Assembly (NCBI RefSeq): GCF_963966145.1 | Contig: NC_091049.1 | Span: 12,152,001-12,216,000, forward strand | Source: Tenebrio molitor | Lineage: Eukaryota; Arthropoda; Insecta; Coleoptera; Tenebrionidae | Direction: 5' to 3' | Length of the DNA: 64,000 nt | Shown here: piece by piece, positions 54,956 to 64,000 of the stretch | Position numbering within the stretch: position 1 is the stretch's first letter | Layout of the letters: every line of letters begins with the position of its first letter | The notes under the pieces: model-generated | What the model saw: only the letters and a program-made list of their open reading frames with translations | Databases searched by the model: none | What the model was told of the DNA's origin: nothing | Translations under genes and position numbers: made by a program

Positions 54956-56449
54956 TATCGGGTGTTTTTTTAAATTTCACCTCAAAGTTGGCGTTGAAGG
55001 GTCGATTGTGAACGTAACACTCGTCAGTCTGCAAGTGCAGAATGAAAACACAAACAAGGTAAAAAGTGAGGTTAGCACAGTGTTGCCAGACCCATCGAGT
55101 GACATTTCGGTAGATCAACTCGGAACTTTTCGGTAGGTTTCGTAAAAAATCGGTAGATTTTTTAATTTTTCGGCACTGGACGTAATTTCTTGTAATAAAA
55201 CGATTGAATTTTACATAAATAAAAGCTACGCTCTTTCACACCCTCATCATGGCGTAATTTAAACACAAAAAAAATAGGGCATTTAACGGAGTTGGGTGTG
55301 GGTCACCCCTTCGATTCCAGAAATAACGGCACATCAACCAGTCCAAAACAAAACGCCTTCCAGTAGACTGAAAAAACTAAAAAGCAATATTTCTATGAAG
55401 TATAACGTTGGAAAAACTTGCAAGAACTTCACGGTTTTTACGTAAACAAAATCGCTGTTTTCCATTTAATCCTATAAATATTGTCATAAAACAATACATA
55501 TTACATGGCATTATTAAATTTTTAATTCATTATTTCATTTCTTCGAAAAGTTTCCACGTACAACATACTACATAACATGATAATTTTCCGGACTTATATG
55601 TTCAGAAGCATTATGAACTGTTTCATATAATGTGTTTTCGTTTGTTGCAGCAATTTGAATTTTCGTGTACGTTGAATATGTAAATTTCCCTTACTGTGTT
55701 TAGTCAAACTTTACTTAATTTAAATTGTAGCCGTACATTATTTGCCATTGAACCATTATTCATGGAATTGATTATTAAACCACGTTTATCGTTACTTATA
55801 TTATTATTTCTTCGTCTCTGACGATGATTCATACCAATTGTAATTACATAATGTAATGTGTAATTATCACAATATAAAAGTTAATTGACAAATAATGAAA
55901 CACATATCACAATAAAGGAATTTATTCAACAAATCATCGCTTACTAGCAAAATAAATGGGAAAATAAATTAATAAATTGTGAAACACAATTGGCAAAAGG
56001 AGAAAAGCAAAAAAAAGAACAACAGAACAGCTACAGTCATATAATTCTAAAGAAATACGTTCAAGTCCGTAACATGTAGAAAATAACTAAACATAAATAA
56101 AAGCTACACTTTCACACCTTCGACAACAGAACACAAAGAAAGCGGGGTAATTAACGGGATCACCCTTTCAACTCCAGGAATAACGGCACATCAACCAGTC
56201 CAAAACAAAACGCCTTAGATGTTCTCTTATGCAAATGAAGTAAAAAATGTTTATTAAAAATGTTAGATTATGAAGATTTTTTTGAGTAACTTTTCGGTAG
56301 ATTTGAGGTTTAAATCGGTAGATCGGTAGATTTTATGGGAATTCGGTAGATCTGGCAACACTGGGTTAGCAGGTTAGCTTTAAACAGCTGATCCGTGATC
56401 TGTAATCCGTAGTGCGTTCACTTTGAGGTGAAAGTTAAAAAACATGATA
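54956..56449. repeat. MITE split by a hAT-type insertion
   Basis: TTTTTTTAAATTTCACCTCA AAG near 54964 is inverted near 56420-56445 (CTTTGAGGTGAAAGTTAAAA AAC). The hAT-type element at 55078-56363 accounts for most of the interior. Confidence 0.7.
55078..56363. mobile_element. hAT-type non-autonomous element, 1286 bp, 8-bp TSD
   Basis: CAGTGTTGCCAGA at the left and TCTGGCAACACTG at the right are exact inverses. GGTTAGCA flanks both (55070-55077 and 56364-56371). Near both ends the motif TTCGGTAGAT recurs several times, which fits transposase-binding subterminal repeats. Two segments inside are direct repeats: CATAAATAAAAGCTAC with CATCAACCAGTCCAAAACAA at about 55210-55360 and again at 56090-56215. 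No coding region. Confidence 0.92.
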
Positions 56450-57620
56450 TTTCCCTTCAAAATATGTATGTATGTATATTTTTTTCTTTTCATTGACTCA
56501 TTTTGTTATTTGATGTCTTTCGATAGCGGCCCGTGAGACAGCTGTGGCCCTAGTGAAATCTGTGACAATGTTGTCAACTCTGTTTTGATCTGATCGCTGG
56601 ATATTTAAAAATTTTCCACTAAAAATCCACTAGATAAATTCTATAGCCCACTAGAAATTCTACTAGATTTTTTTGATGAACAAATCGTTATTATGTCAAA
56701 TACATAAACTATTGTAAAAAAATAATTATAACAGACCAATAAACTAAATACATACTATTTACATACTAATACTAAATAAAAACAAGCAAGTTATATTAAA
56801 ATGTCCAAAACATTTTTATTTTCTGGTACATTAGAATAAGGGCCAGTTTATAGAAAGAGAATTAAATATTTTATTCGAATTAAATTTTAATGCGCGATTC
56901 ACCCATGAATCCGAAACTTCGATTGGTTCAGTCTGATCACGTGTTCAGTTAATCTCGCATTAGATTAGGATTAACGTAATTTCGCTTCTGTAAACTGGCC
57001 CTTAGTCTCATTAGTCTTAATTTTTTGTATCACATCATCAGGAATGCTATAAGTGTCGCAACACTTACTGTACCTATCTATTTAACCATGTGTTATGTGC
57101 GGCGAGAAAATAAGTAACTTTTCGAAATTATAAAGGTCTATTTAGAAACGGTGACTACAACTTGTAACTTAAGAGACTATTGGTGAATAATAATAATGAA
57201 TAGTTGATCGTTAATGGTCAATTGTCGAAAGTTGCTTGATATGATAGTGAACGTTGCTTTTATAATATATGATATGTTCAGAGTTCGCTCTAATCTAAAA
57301 CAAATACAAATAGTTTTATAGTGTACGTGATCTTACAAATGTTTCTTTTACATTGTTAAATATAATTTTAGGAATATAACCCAAAGGTCGAAGGGGCACA
57401 TAACACCTGCCCTAATTGACAGTATGGCAGAAAGCATAGGTAATTGGAGACGATTTCTTAGCTTTGACTTTACTAAATTTATTCTGCTAAATAAACGCTC
57501 CACCTCTGGGAATTACGTTTATGAGATTTTGAATGAAGAAAAGTTTATTTATTTCTACAGCCTACAGCGACTTGAGTACAAGAATGATCGATTCTGGTTA
57601 ACAATATTTATTTAAATTAT
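56450..57620. other. No gene seen
   Basis: AT-rich with short repeats of CTAGAAATTC/ACTAGAT near 56600-56670. The 63-codon frame at 57424-57615 has no recognisable domain. Confidence 0.4.
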
Positions 57621-57815
57621 TGACTGATGGTCCGTACTTTGCTACTAAGATTATTTGTATACATATTGTTTATAGTGATACGATTACGCATATATTTATT
57701 ATGATATGATAATTATATTATTTCTTATTATAACTTTGACGGATGGTCTGTACTTTGGTACCAAGATTACTTGTATACATATTGTAATAGTGATACGATT
57801 ATTCATAATTATATG
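57621..57815 (+). repeat. Tandem duplication, 116-bp period
   Basis: TGACTGATGGTCCGTACTTT GCTACTAAGATTA at 57621 recurs at 57737 (TGACGGATGGTCTGTACTTT GGTACCAAGATTA), continuing through TTGTATACATATTG and AGTGATACGATTA. Confidence 0.8.
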
Positions 57816-58507
57816 ATACAGCTTCCCCATTCTAGCTTGAGCTGTGAGAGATGCGCAAAGTTAAATAAAGAGGTCCGATGTTTGAGAGAGATGAATTGAT
57901 GCACGGAATCGCGCCGACTGCAAGTACAGTCCATGCAAGAAGTTCATGCTATTATGACTGGATGGAAATGGAACGCTACAGTTCTTCAAAGTTTTCTATT
58001 TTTTCATTTGTATTAAAAACAATCAGGGTAGATTGTTAATATAGGGCATTCATTTTAAATGTTGGGTTTTGTAATAAAATTTGCTTGCTTTGACACTTGT
58101 CCGAAACTCAGTGAATCTAAAACTGTGTTCAATATATTCGGGTCCAAAATTAAAGAATGGTGGGATCGAGAGGGCAGTATCAAATTGAGCGGCGGTCAAG
58201 TCTTAATCTTTTAGGGGAAGCAGGTACTGATTTCCAAATAAATAAATAGCAGCGCTTGTCATTTTACCCCCTAGGGAGTGGGCAGGTAGACGATTATAAA
58301 TAATAACTATTCCTTACCACAGACTTTTAAGGAGGTAACTAATTAATCATCTGCAAAGTCTGCAATTTTCGGAAAAGAGAATAGTAACGGGAAACAAAAT
58401 TTTCTTCGAAATCATTGGAAGGTAAATTATATTTATTAATACGTAAATTGAAATACAGAAATATCGTTGGTGCACAAGAAAAGTGACATCTCAAAAACCC
58501 TCATTTT

Positions 58508-58759
58508 TCAGTAGAACGATTTTAATAGTATATTGGGATATAAGGTTAGGAAGTGCATTATAACAGAATCGAGAAAGAGTTTGAAAAATTGAGACGAAGG
58601 AGGCACATAATGTACATTTTTATGTCCATGAACAGTAAATAATTGTTTAAAAAATTTTGTACAGTGTGAAAACGTACCGTCCGCGTAAATTTTTGACGAT
58701 GTTGACAAGAATTTCAAATTTAGTGGCAAGAAAAAATTATTATGTTTTTCTTTTGTCAT
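58508..58759 (-). pseudogene. MULE transposase fragment
   Basis: The minus strand reads KIYADGTFSHCTKFFKQLFT followed by VHGHKNVHYVPP. This is the first catalytic block of insect MULE transposases (xxDGTFxxxPxxFxQLFTIHGxxxxHYVPL), with the Asp of ADGTF. After VPP the family pattern is lost through a frame change. Nothing of the second Asp or Glu remains. Confidence 0.75.
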
Positions 58760-59632
58760 TCACCGGAAGAAAATCTTGATTTCGATTAGTTTTAATTTGA
58801 ATCGATTCAAGACCATCATGTACACCTTTGATACACTGCGTAATGAACTCAGAAGTGCAGTGCTAACTGAAAATTTCTAAATGATAAGCCGACCCCTTAT
58901 TAAGATTATAAGCGCTGCAGTTTACATCAGGTTATTAGGACCCAAACTAACCCGGCGCTGCAATTTAGTACTTAGGATTTTAAAACCTTCGATCCTCGCT
59001 GCAATTTGACATCGCCGGATCGAGATCAACTTTTAGAAGACCAAGTGGAACCATTAATATTTGTTGCCAATACTGGTGAATCATCTAGTGAATTTTATTC
59101 AGATGACGATTAATTTTTTATTTGTTTACGTATTTTATTATTTATTTCTTACTTACTTTAAAATATACATGTACTGGATACTTTACTAATTACTCTTATT
59201 TCTTTATTTAGTAATCTTATTTATTAAATACATTATTTAAAATCAACAATCTCTTTACATTTTTTTAGTCCCTGATCACAAAATGTGTTTCAATTTTTTT
59301 TTACTTGTGGATATTTTAACGTCTCTTTCTTTTGCTCTTCGATAAGATGGTGAAAGTACGACGTGGTACCAGTTTTATATGAACAGAGGGATTCCTACTT
59401 TACGGTACCGATACAATGAAAATTTGCCGCATTCGTAATTTATGGTGTTTTGAGTTTACAACTTTACGCAACATTTAAAATGAATGCCCTATATTTAATT
59501 GTTGTTAACACTTAAAAAAGTCATATCCGATTATTTTACTTAATATTCAACGGGTTTATTTTTTTTTTAATAAGTGGCAATGTCGATTAGTCCATTAAAG
59601 TGAGTTTTGAGCGAGGTTAACTGTAAATAAAT
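58760..59632. other. No gene confirmed; acidic C-terminal fragment at 59022-59112
   Basis: DQLLEDQVEPLIFVANTGES then SSEFYSDDD-stop (plus strand) resembles the acidic tail of some DNA-transposon proteins (family uncertain). The remainder shows nothing. Confidence 0.3.
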
Positions 59633-59671
59633 AATGTAAATTTTATTATCACTTGTAATAAAATTTACATT
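59633..59671. repeat. Perfect 39-bp hairpin
   Basis: AATGTAAATTTTATTA, loop TCACTTG, TAATAAAATTTACATT. The arms match perfectly. Confidence 0.8.
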
Positions 59672-59698
59672 ACATGTGTCCTTCGAAATGATCGATTT

Positions 59699-59800
59699 GT
59701 AATACGAAAGTTGATTAGCAACCACGAGTGTCATTTTTTGACGTTTTAATTTGTCAAAAAATGACACGAGTGTTGCGTTTTAATCAACTTGAGTATTACA
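59699..59800. repeat. Palindrome downstream of the THAP/DDE unit
   Basis: TGTAATACGAAAGTTGATTA GCAACCACGAGTGTC ATTTTTTGAC, apex GTTTTAATTT, then the inverse ending GTATTACA. The arms are about 46 bp. Confidence 0.85.
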
Positions 59801-60215
59801 CCAGATTATTTCAGGAGGAGTGTAATTCGGTAAGATTATTTCATGAATAAAGTTGTTTAAATCCTTTAAAATGGTTGCAAGTTGCCCGTCAGAAGTTGAC
59901 GATTCATGTTGACATTTGATATAAAAGAAAAAAATGTGACACTAGTATTCACCCTTGTCTTTTATAAATTCAAATAGGTTCTTGAAGTTGTGGCATCTTC
60001 AGAGATTTCACAGATGCCAGATAATTCATTTTCTCCAAATTCATTGTCTTCATAGTCGTCGGTATCGCTGTTGTCGTTTCGCTGTCACTGTCTTCTCCCA
60101 AATTAATGATCATTTCGTCGACCACTCTTTCTATGGATGGCTCTTTGAAAATAAATTCATCCTCAAACTTTTTAGCCTTATTACACCGTTTTTCCCACTC
60201 TTCGACTGTAAATTG
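59801..60215. other. No gene; 3' non-coding part of the transposase unit
   Basis: It lies between the palindrome and the transposase stop. Acidic C-terminal coding may extend to about 59980 on the minus strand in another frame, but I cannot confirm it. Confidence 0.4.
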
Positions 60216-60973
60216 TCACAATTTTATCACATCTGAAAAATTAAATATGACATTGTTTTTGGCCACATGTTGTTTCATGCTGGCCCACACTAACTCGATG
60301 GGGTTCAGATCTGGGTGATATGGGGGTAGCCGCAGCACGTCGAAACCATGTTCCATGAAAACATCGTCAGTTTTAAATTGTTTAAATCGGGGTTTATAAT
60401 TTTTTACTATATTGTATAGTTCCGATTTGAGCATATTTTCGTTGAAAGGAATGCCCCTTTCGCGCGCAAAAACTTCTTCGTGTCATCCTTTCTGGACGCC
60501 GAAGTTGGACACTTTTCTTTTTGTTTATTATGATAAGGTGCGTTATCAATCGCAACAACACTTTTTGGTAGCAAGTGGGGCACTAATTGAGTCCTTACCC
60601 ATTTTTCATAATTCTCGAAATTCATCTCATGATGATAATCACCGGTGTGTGAATTTGATTTCCACCTAGCATAAGCTCCAGGAACAAATCCATTTTCGCC
60701 TTCAGCATTTATAATAATCAGCCGGAGACCTTTTGAAATAGGTTTAAAAAAACCTTCATTTGAATTGTCACTCCATCCTTTTTGATGTGTATGTGACGAA
60801 TTAATGTAATTCTCGTCCATGTAAACAATTGGACATCCTTCTTCTCTAAATGAGCGCAACAGTTCAAGGTCAAACAATGGCGTGAGGGAGGGCCAACCCA
60901 AAATAATGAAACTTATTCTAGGGATTTCTTTTTTTCTGCCAACATAACGTTCAAGTAGGTACTTGCAACACAC
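60216..60973 (-). pseudogene. IS630/Tc1-related DDE transposase with long D-E spacing, one frameshift
   Basis: Frame one (60973 on) has GCPIVYMDENYINSSHTHQK, IIINAEGENGFVPGAYARWK and SVVAIDNAPYHNKQKEK; frame two, entered at the G-run near 60460, has FDVLRLPPYHPDLNPIELVW. So the catalytic Asp (YMDEN), Asp (AIDNAP) and Glu (NPIE) are all readable. Counting through the break, about 81-82 residues separate the second Asp and the Glu, far more than the 34-41 of classic Tc1/mariner and consistent with the group called DD82E (Sailor). A single small indel is the only disabling lesion I see in this block. A THAP domain lies just upstream on the same strand, and palindromes lie on both sides. Confidence 0.8.
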
Positions 60974-61109
60974 AAGATTTTGTTGGGTGTCTATTTTGGG
61001 CCTTGGGCATAACAGGAAGGATTAGATTCTCTACAGTGGGATTTTCAGTAATCGTATAAATTTCAATTTGTTCAGCTGGTCTAACATTGTTTATTGAAGT
61101 TTGTTTGTC

Positions 61110-61338
61110 TTCACGAAGAAAAATCGACGACAGGGCGCATTTATTGAGTAAAGAAATTGTTGCTAAAATGTTTCTCGCAAATAAAGGCATTAGGTATATG
61201 TTTTGAAGGGTGGTGCAACATTTACCTAAAGCTTCTATCCATCGGTTCCTTTGTTCTTCTAATATTGGAAATTTAAAATGTTTATTTTTTATCGCCGATC
61301 TTGTTGTTTACAAAGCATTTATGTTTAATTTTTCCCAT
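61110..61338 (-). pseudogene. THAP zinc-finger domain, frameshifted
   Basis: From ATG at 61338 the minus strand reads MGKIKHKCFVNNKIGDKK, then with a one-base shift HFKFPILEEQRNRWIEALGK and, with a second shift, NAFICEKHFSNNFFTQ. C...HFxFPxxExxRxxWxxALGK...ICxxHFxxxxF is the C2CH THAP signature; the Trp, the two Pro/Phe positions and CxxHF are visible. At least two frameshifts break it. It lies 49 bp from the palindrome at 61387 and directly upstream of the DDE block, so it may be the DNA-binding half of that transposon's protein. Confidence 0.65.
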
Positions 61339-61386
61339 ATCCAAATAAATAAAATAAAAATTGCGATCTGAACATAAATAGTTATT

Positions 61387-61514
61387 TACGAACCAAGTGC
61401 GAGAAGACGATGTTCCCGCATGAGCGCATTTTTTAAAGCACGAGCGACGAAGCAGCGAGTGCCTTTAATTAATGCGCGAATGAACGGAAGATGTTTTCAC
61501 GCAAGTGGTTCGTA
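61387..61514. repeat. Palindrome upstream of the THAP/DDE unit
   Basis: TACGAACCAAGTGCGAGAAG ACGATGTTCCCGCATGAGCG CATT pairs with its imperfect inverse ending GGTTCGTA. Inner arms TTTAAAGCAC / GTGCCTTTAA surround the apex GAGCGACGAAGCAGCGA. The inner part is nearly the same as the 40-bp core at 45396-45433. Confidence 0.85.
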
Positions 61515-62649
61515 CAATATTTTTTGTACGAAAATTAAATTATTTTTTTTTGTTTTAATACATTAAACATAAACAAACATAAAACCAAGTAAGCAGTGAT
61601 TTTTGGTTGTTGGAAACAATTGCTTCACTTGATATTTAAATTTTTGCAATAATTTGTGAATTTTGTAGGAACAATTTTCAACGATTATAAATCTTTTCGT
61701 AATTTTTTAATGGAGGATAACCCAGGGAAGTTGTATTTTATGAACTAAATTTTATTATTATCAAGACTTTTTTTTAATGCCTCAAAGGGCCAATGTTTTT
61801 TGCAATTTTTACATTTGAGTCGACCGGGAAGCACTCGTTTCGGAGCGAGCGTTGGATGTTGGAAGCGTTGCTTTCAAGGCTATGAGTACAAAAATCATAT
61901 TTCGTACTTTTTCAAAAAGAAAAAGATAACTTACCAAATAAAAAGATATGTAGCGAAAAATTATCTCAAGATACTGGTTTGGAGTAATTTATTTTGTAGA
62001 ACAATTTATAGAATTTATTGACTAAACCTTGACAGAAATTAGAAAATTCTAAATTACTGATGACATTATTAATTAATATTCAAATCAACCTTCTTTTTAA
62101 ACGGAAATTCCCGATCGGATTAAGAAGTAAATTCGGTAATTTAGTTTGCCCTAACGCTAGAGCAAGCCCTAGTGTTGTTAGTGTCTCCCAGGTTTTATAC
62201 GGGTTTTAAAAGTCTTAATTCTGTTGATGGGCTGTGGTTATAGGGTTGTTTATATGCTGACTATTTTATCGATGACCACGTGTAGGTATGTTTCCTGTAT
62301 CAGAAATTCTGAATTTCTTGGGAGACACTATTTTGCAGCAAAAGACACTACCAATTATATATAATGGCACAGACATTTTATTAATATAAGTTGTGGTACT
62401 TCAATTTTCAATTTTTGGTGCACTCCACTGTTTACGCCAGTCATAACTGACGCGTTATCTGTGCCAATTCTTACTAAATGTTTCAAATTTAAATTATATG
62501 TATTTAAAGTTTTTTTTGTTATCAGCATTACATAAAAAAGTTAGTATTCGCATTTGAAAAAAAATATTTTGACAGTTTACCATTGAAGCCCTTGGGGCTA
62601 TAAATGAATTTATTAGGCCCGTTTGTAGCCTATTCACAACCATTTAATT
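61515..62649. other. No gene seen
   Basis: AT-rich. 62550-62625 is similar to 13610-13680 (GACAGTTTA, CTTGAAGTCGTTAGGGCTTT-type sequence), so a dispersed repeat is present. No coding region. Confidence 0.4.
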
Positions 62650-63080
62650 TGGTGTATAAATAGTTAAAATCCTTCTATAAATAAGGGAGTTATGGACTCG
62701 TCTTCTTTTTTGGGGACACCTGTAAATAACTATTCCAAGATATTTTTGTGTGGAAATGTCTGTTGATTCATCTAACAATAGGCTAAATTTGTTATTTCCT
62801 AAATCTATTTTGAGGTCTTCTACAAAATAAGGGGCCAGAACATTTTGTTCTATGCCTTTGCATTTGTTGTGCATCTTTAACAAAACTGGTCTTACATACA
62901 TCATTTAAGTGGTCAGTCAAATTAATAGCTGTATGCTGTGCAATAAATAAAGCAAATCGACATTCGGATTTTGTGGTTTTTGTTATCTCAGAACTAAATC
63001 CCGCAAATGAAAGAGTAGTCTGTGGAGATGGCCCCAAAAATGAATTTGCATTAGATTGTGTCTTTCAGAGCTCGAATAAT
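62650..63080 (-). pseudogene. hAT transposase fragment (ZMYM/SCAND3-like)
   Basis: The minus strand reads KTTKSECRFALFIAQHTAIN, LTDHLNDVCKTSF and then, after a frameshift near 62890, NVLAPYFVEDLKIDLGNNKF followed by SLLLDESTDISTQKYLGIVI. FSLLLDESTDIS is the first catalytic Asp block of the SCAND3/ZBED5-like hAT group. The frame stops at 62644 and no later blocks are found. Confidence 0.75.
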
Positions 63081-63402
63081 TTTTTTAAGTCTGCGTACCG
63101 ACTTGTGAGTCGTGATGCACAAAATTTACATTAAGCCACAATACCGGATGTGCTTTCAGCAGTTGTAAGCCATTTTTTTAAAAGGGGATTTTTTAACCAC
63201 GATGGTCTAAACTTTTGTTCATATTGCTTGGACATCTTATTATGGGACCTCGTAGTGGAGAGACAAATGCACTTTTCTTACTTTCTAAGGTGTTTATTAC
63301 TCAAAATACTTGGGTTTATTATATCGATGTATAATAAGAATAACTGACAATAACTAACTTCGTAATAATAATGTGTTTTTACTTGTCGAGAGTGATGGTT
63401 TA

Positions 63403-63877
63403 TACAGGTGTCCCGAAAATGGCGCACTCACTACTTACTACCTGATCGAGCATGTTTAAACGTACATGAAAAAAATATGGAAACAAATTTTCAGACAAAA
63501 AAATCAATTATTGCAAAAATGATAGTATGTACAATGTAAACAAAGATATACTCGTACATCATTACCTTGCAGTGTTGCCTTAGTGAAATTAAGGTAATTT
63601 TCACGATTTACTAAACTTCTAAATTCTCTATTATGCAGAATCGGATATTGATAGTGAGTGATCTTGTACTTTGTGATAATATATACGATTAGAGGTAGTT
63701 TTCATGACAATTTATTACATTTATTTCGAAATAATTGACCTGTTAAGTGCCACTTTCAAAGACCGTCAAATCAGCAAATAAGTCCAATAGAATTTTTTTA
63801 ACATTTTTCTCACGTTTATGGTAATCTCTTCTACACCGTAGTGCATCGGAAGTGCCCCATTTTCGGGACACTTTGTA
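63403..63877. repeat. MITE, 475 bp
   Basis: TACAGGTGTCCCGAAAATGG CGCACT is inverted at 63851-63877 (AGTGCCCCATTTTCGGGACA CTTTGTA). The frame at 63743-63952 crosses its end. Confidence 0.85.
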
Positions 63878-64000
63878 TGTAATTTGAATGAGTGATAAGT
63901 GATGATGAAAATCTAAGTGTTTGCGCGACCAAATTCCCTGTTTACAGTTCAATTTGACATTATTGTTTATACTACAAATTAGTACAAATATAAGAATAGT

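Noticed and set aside
54560..55118. Minus-strand frames of 64 and 102 codons
   Set aside because: They have no domain, and the second crosses the end of the hAT-type element at 55078.
1..64000. tRNA or rRNA genes
   Set aside because: I looked for B-box-like GGTTCGAATCC and rDNA-like stretches and found none that fold or match.

Overview
The window is eukaryotic, AT-rich and intron-bearing. Almost everything recognisable in it is a transposable element or a remnant of one. The mixture (P-element, hAT, Tc1/mariner, pogo-like, Mutator/YqaJ, Crypton-type tyrosine recombinase, BEL/Pao and R2-superfamily LINE relatives plus many MITEs) is typical of an insect genome, and a beetle-like host is my guess; the species cannot be named from the sequence. 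I see no prokaryotic genes, rRNA, tRNA or CRISPR.

Layout. 1-2.0 kb: a decayed transposase-like domain, then a P-element/THAP9-type transposase pseudogene. 2.3-8.3 kb: MITEs, two long palindromes and an N-terminal Crypton recombinase fragment. 9.2-9.6 kb: two well-spliced exons that may be the start of a host gene (minus strand). 11.0-15.1 kb: a 4 kb Tc1/mariner-type composite with TA target duplication, cutting an older open frame. 16.5-20.6 kb: a hAT-like element with 8-bp target duplication, a BEL/Pao fragment, and a ~200-bp tandem coding repeat. 22.0-28.0 kb (minus): a split Mutator-type transposase plus YqaJ nuclease gene. 28.5-30.0 kb: a MITE, a hAT fragment and a hAT MITE inside that repeat. 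30.2-32.0 kb and 39.2-42.9 kb: two copies of one R2-superfamily LINE, the second with an unbroken 1196-codon ORF. 34.0-36.4 kb: a nest of elements within elements. 37.5-38.9 and 43.2-44.1 kb: two more Crypton remnants, each beside a long palindrome. 44.3-46.0 kb: a tandem repeat. 46.1-48.8 kb: an apparently complete hAT transposon with a five-exon, fully open transposase gene, 21-bp inverted repeats and 8-bp target duplications. 49.5-56.4 kb: fold-back elements, a LINE insertion with 16-bp target duplication and another hAT-type non-autonomous element. 58.5-61.5 kb: a MULE fragment and a THAP domain plus long-spaced DDE transposase unit bracketed by two palindromes. 62.6-63.9 kb: a hAT fragment and a terminal MITE.

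The two patterns I find most worth following are (i) long stem-loops with purine-rich apices lying 100-250 bp upstream of each Crypton-type recombinase start, with related stem sequence downstream in two cases, and (ii) the THAP + DDE pair framed by two similar palindromes. Paralogous empty sites inside the window independently prove two of the insertions and their target duplications.
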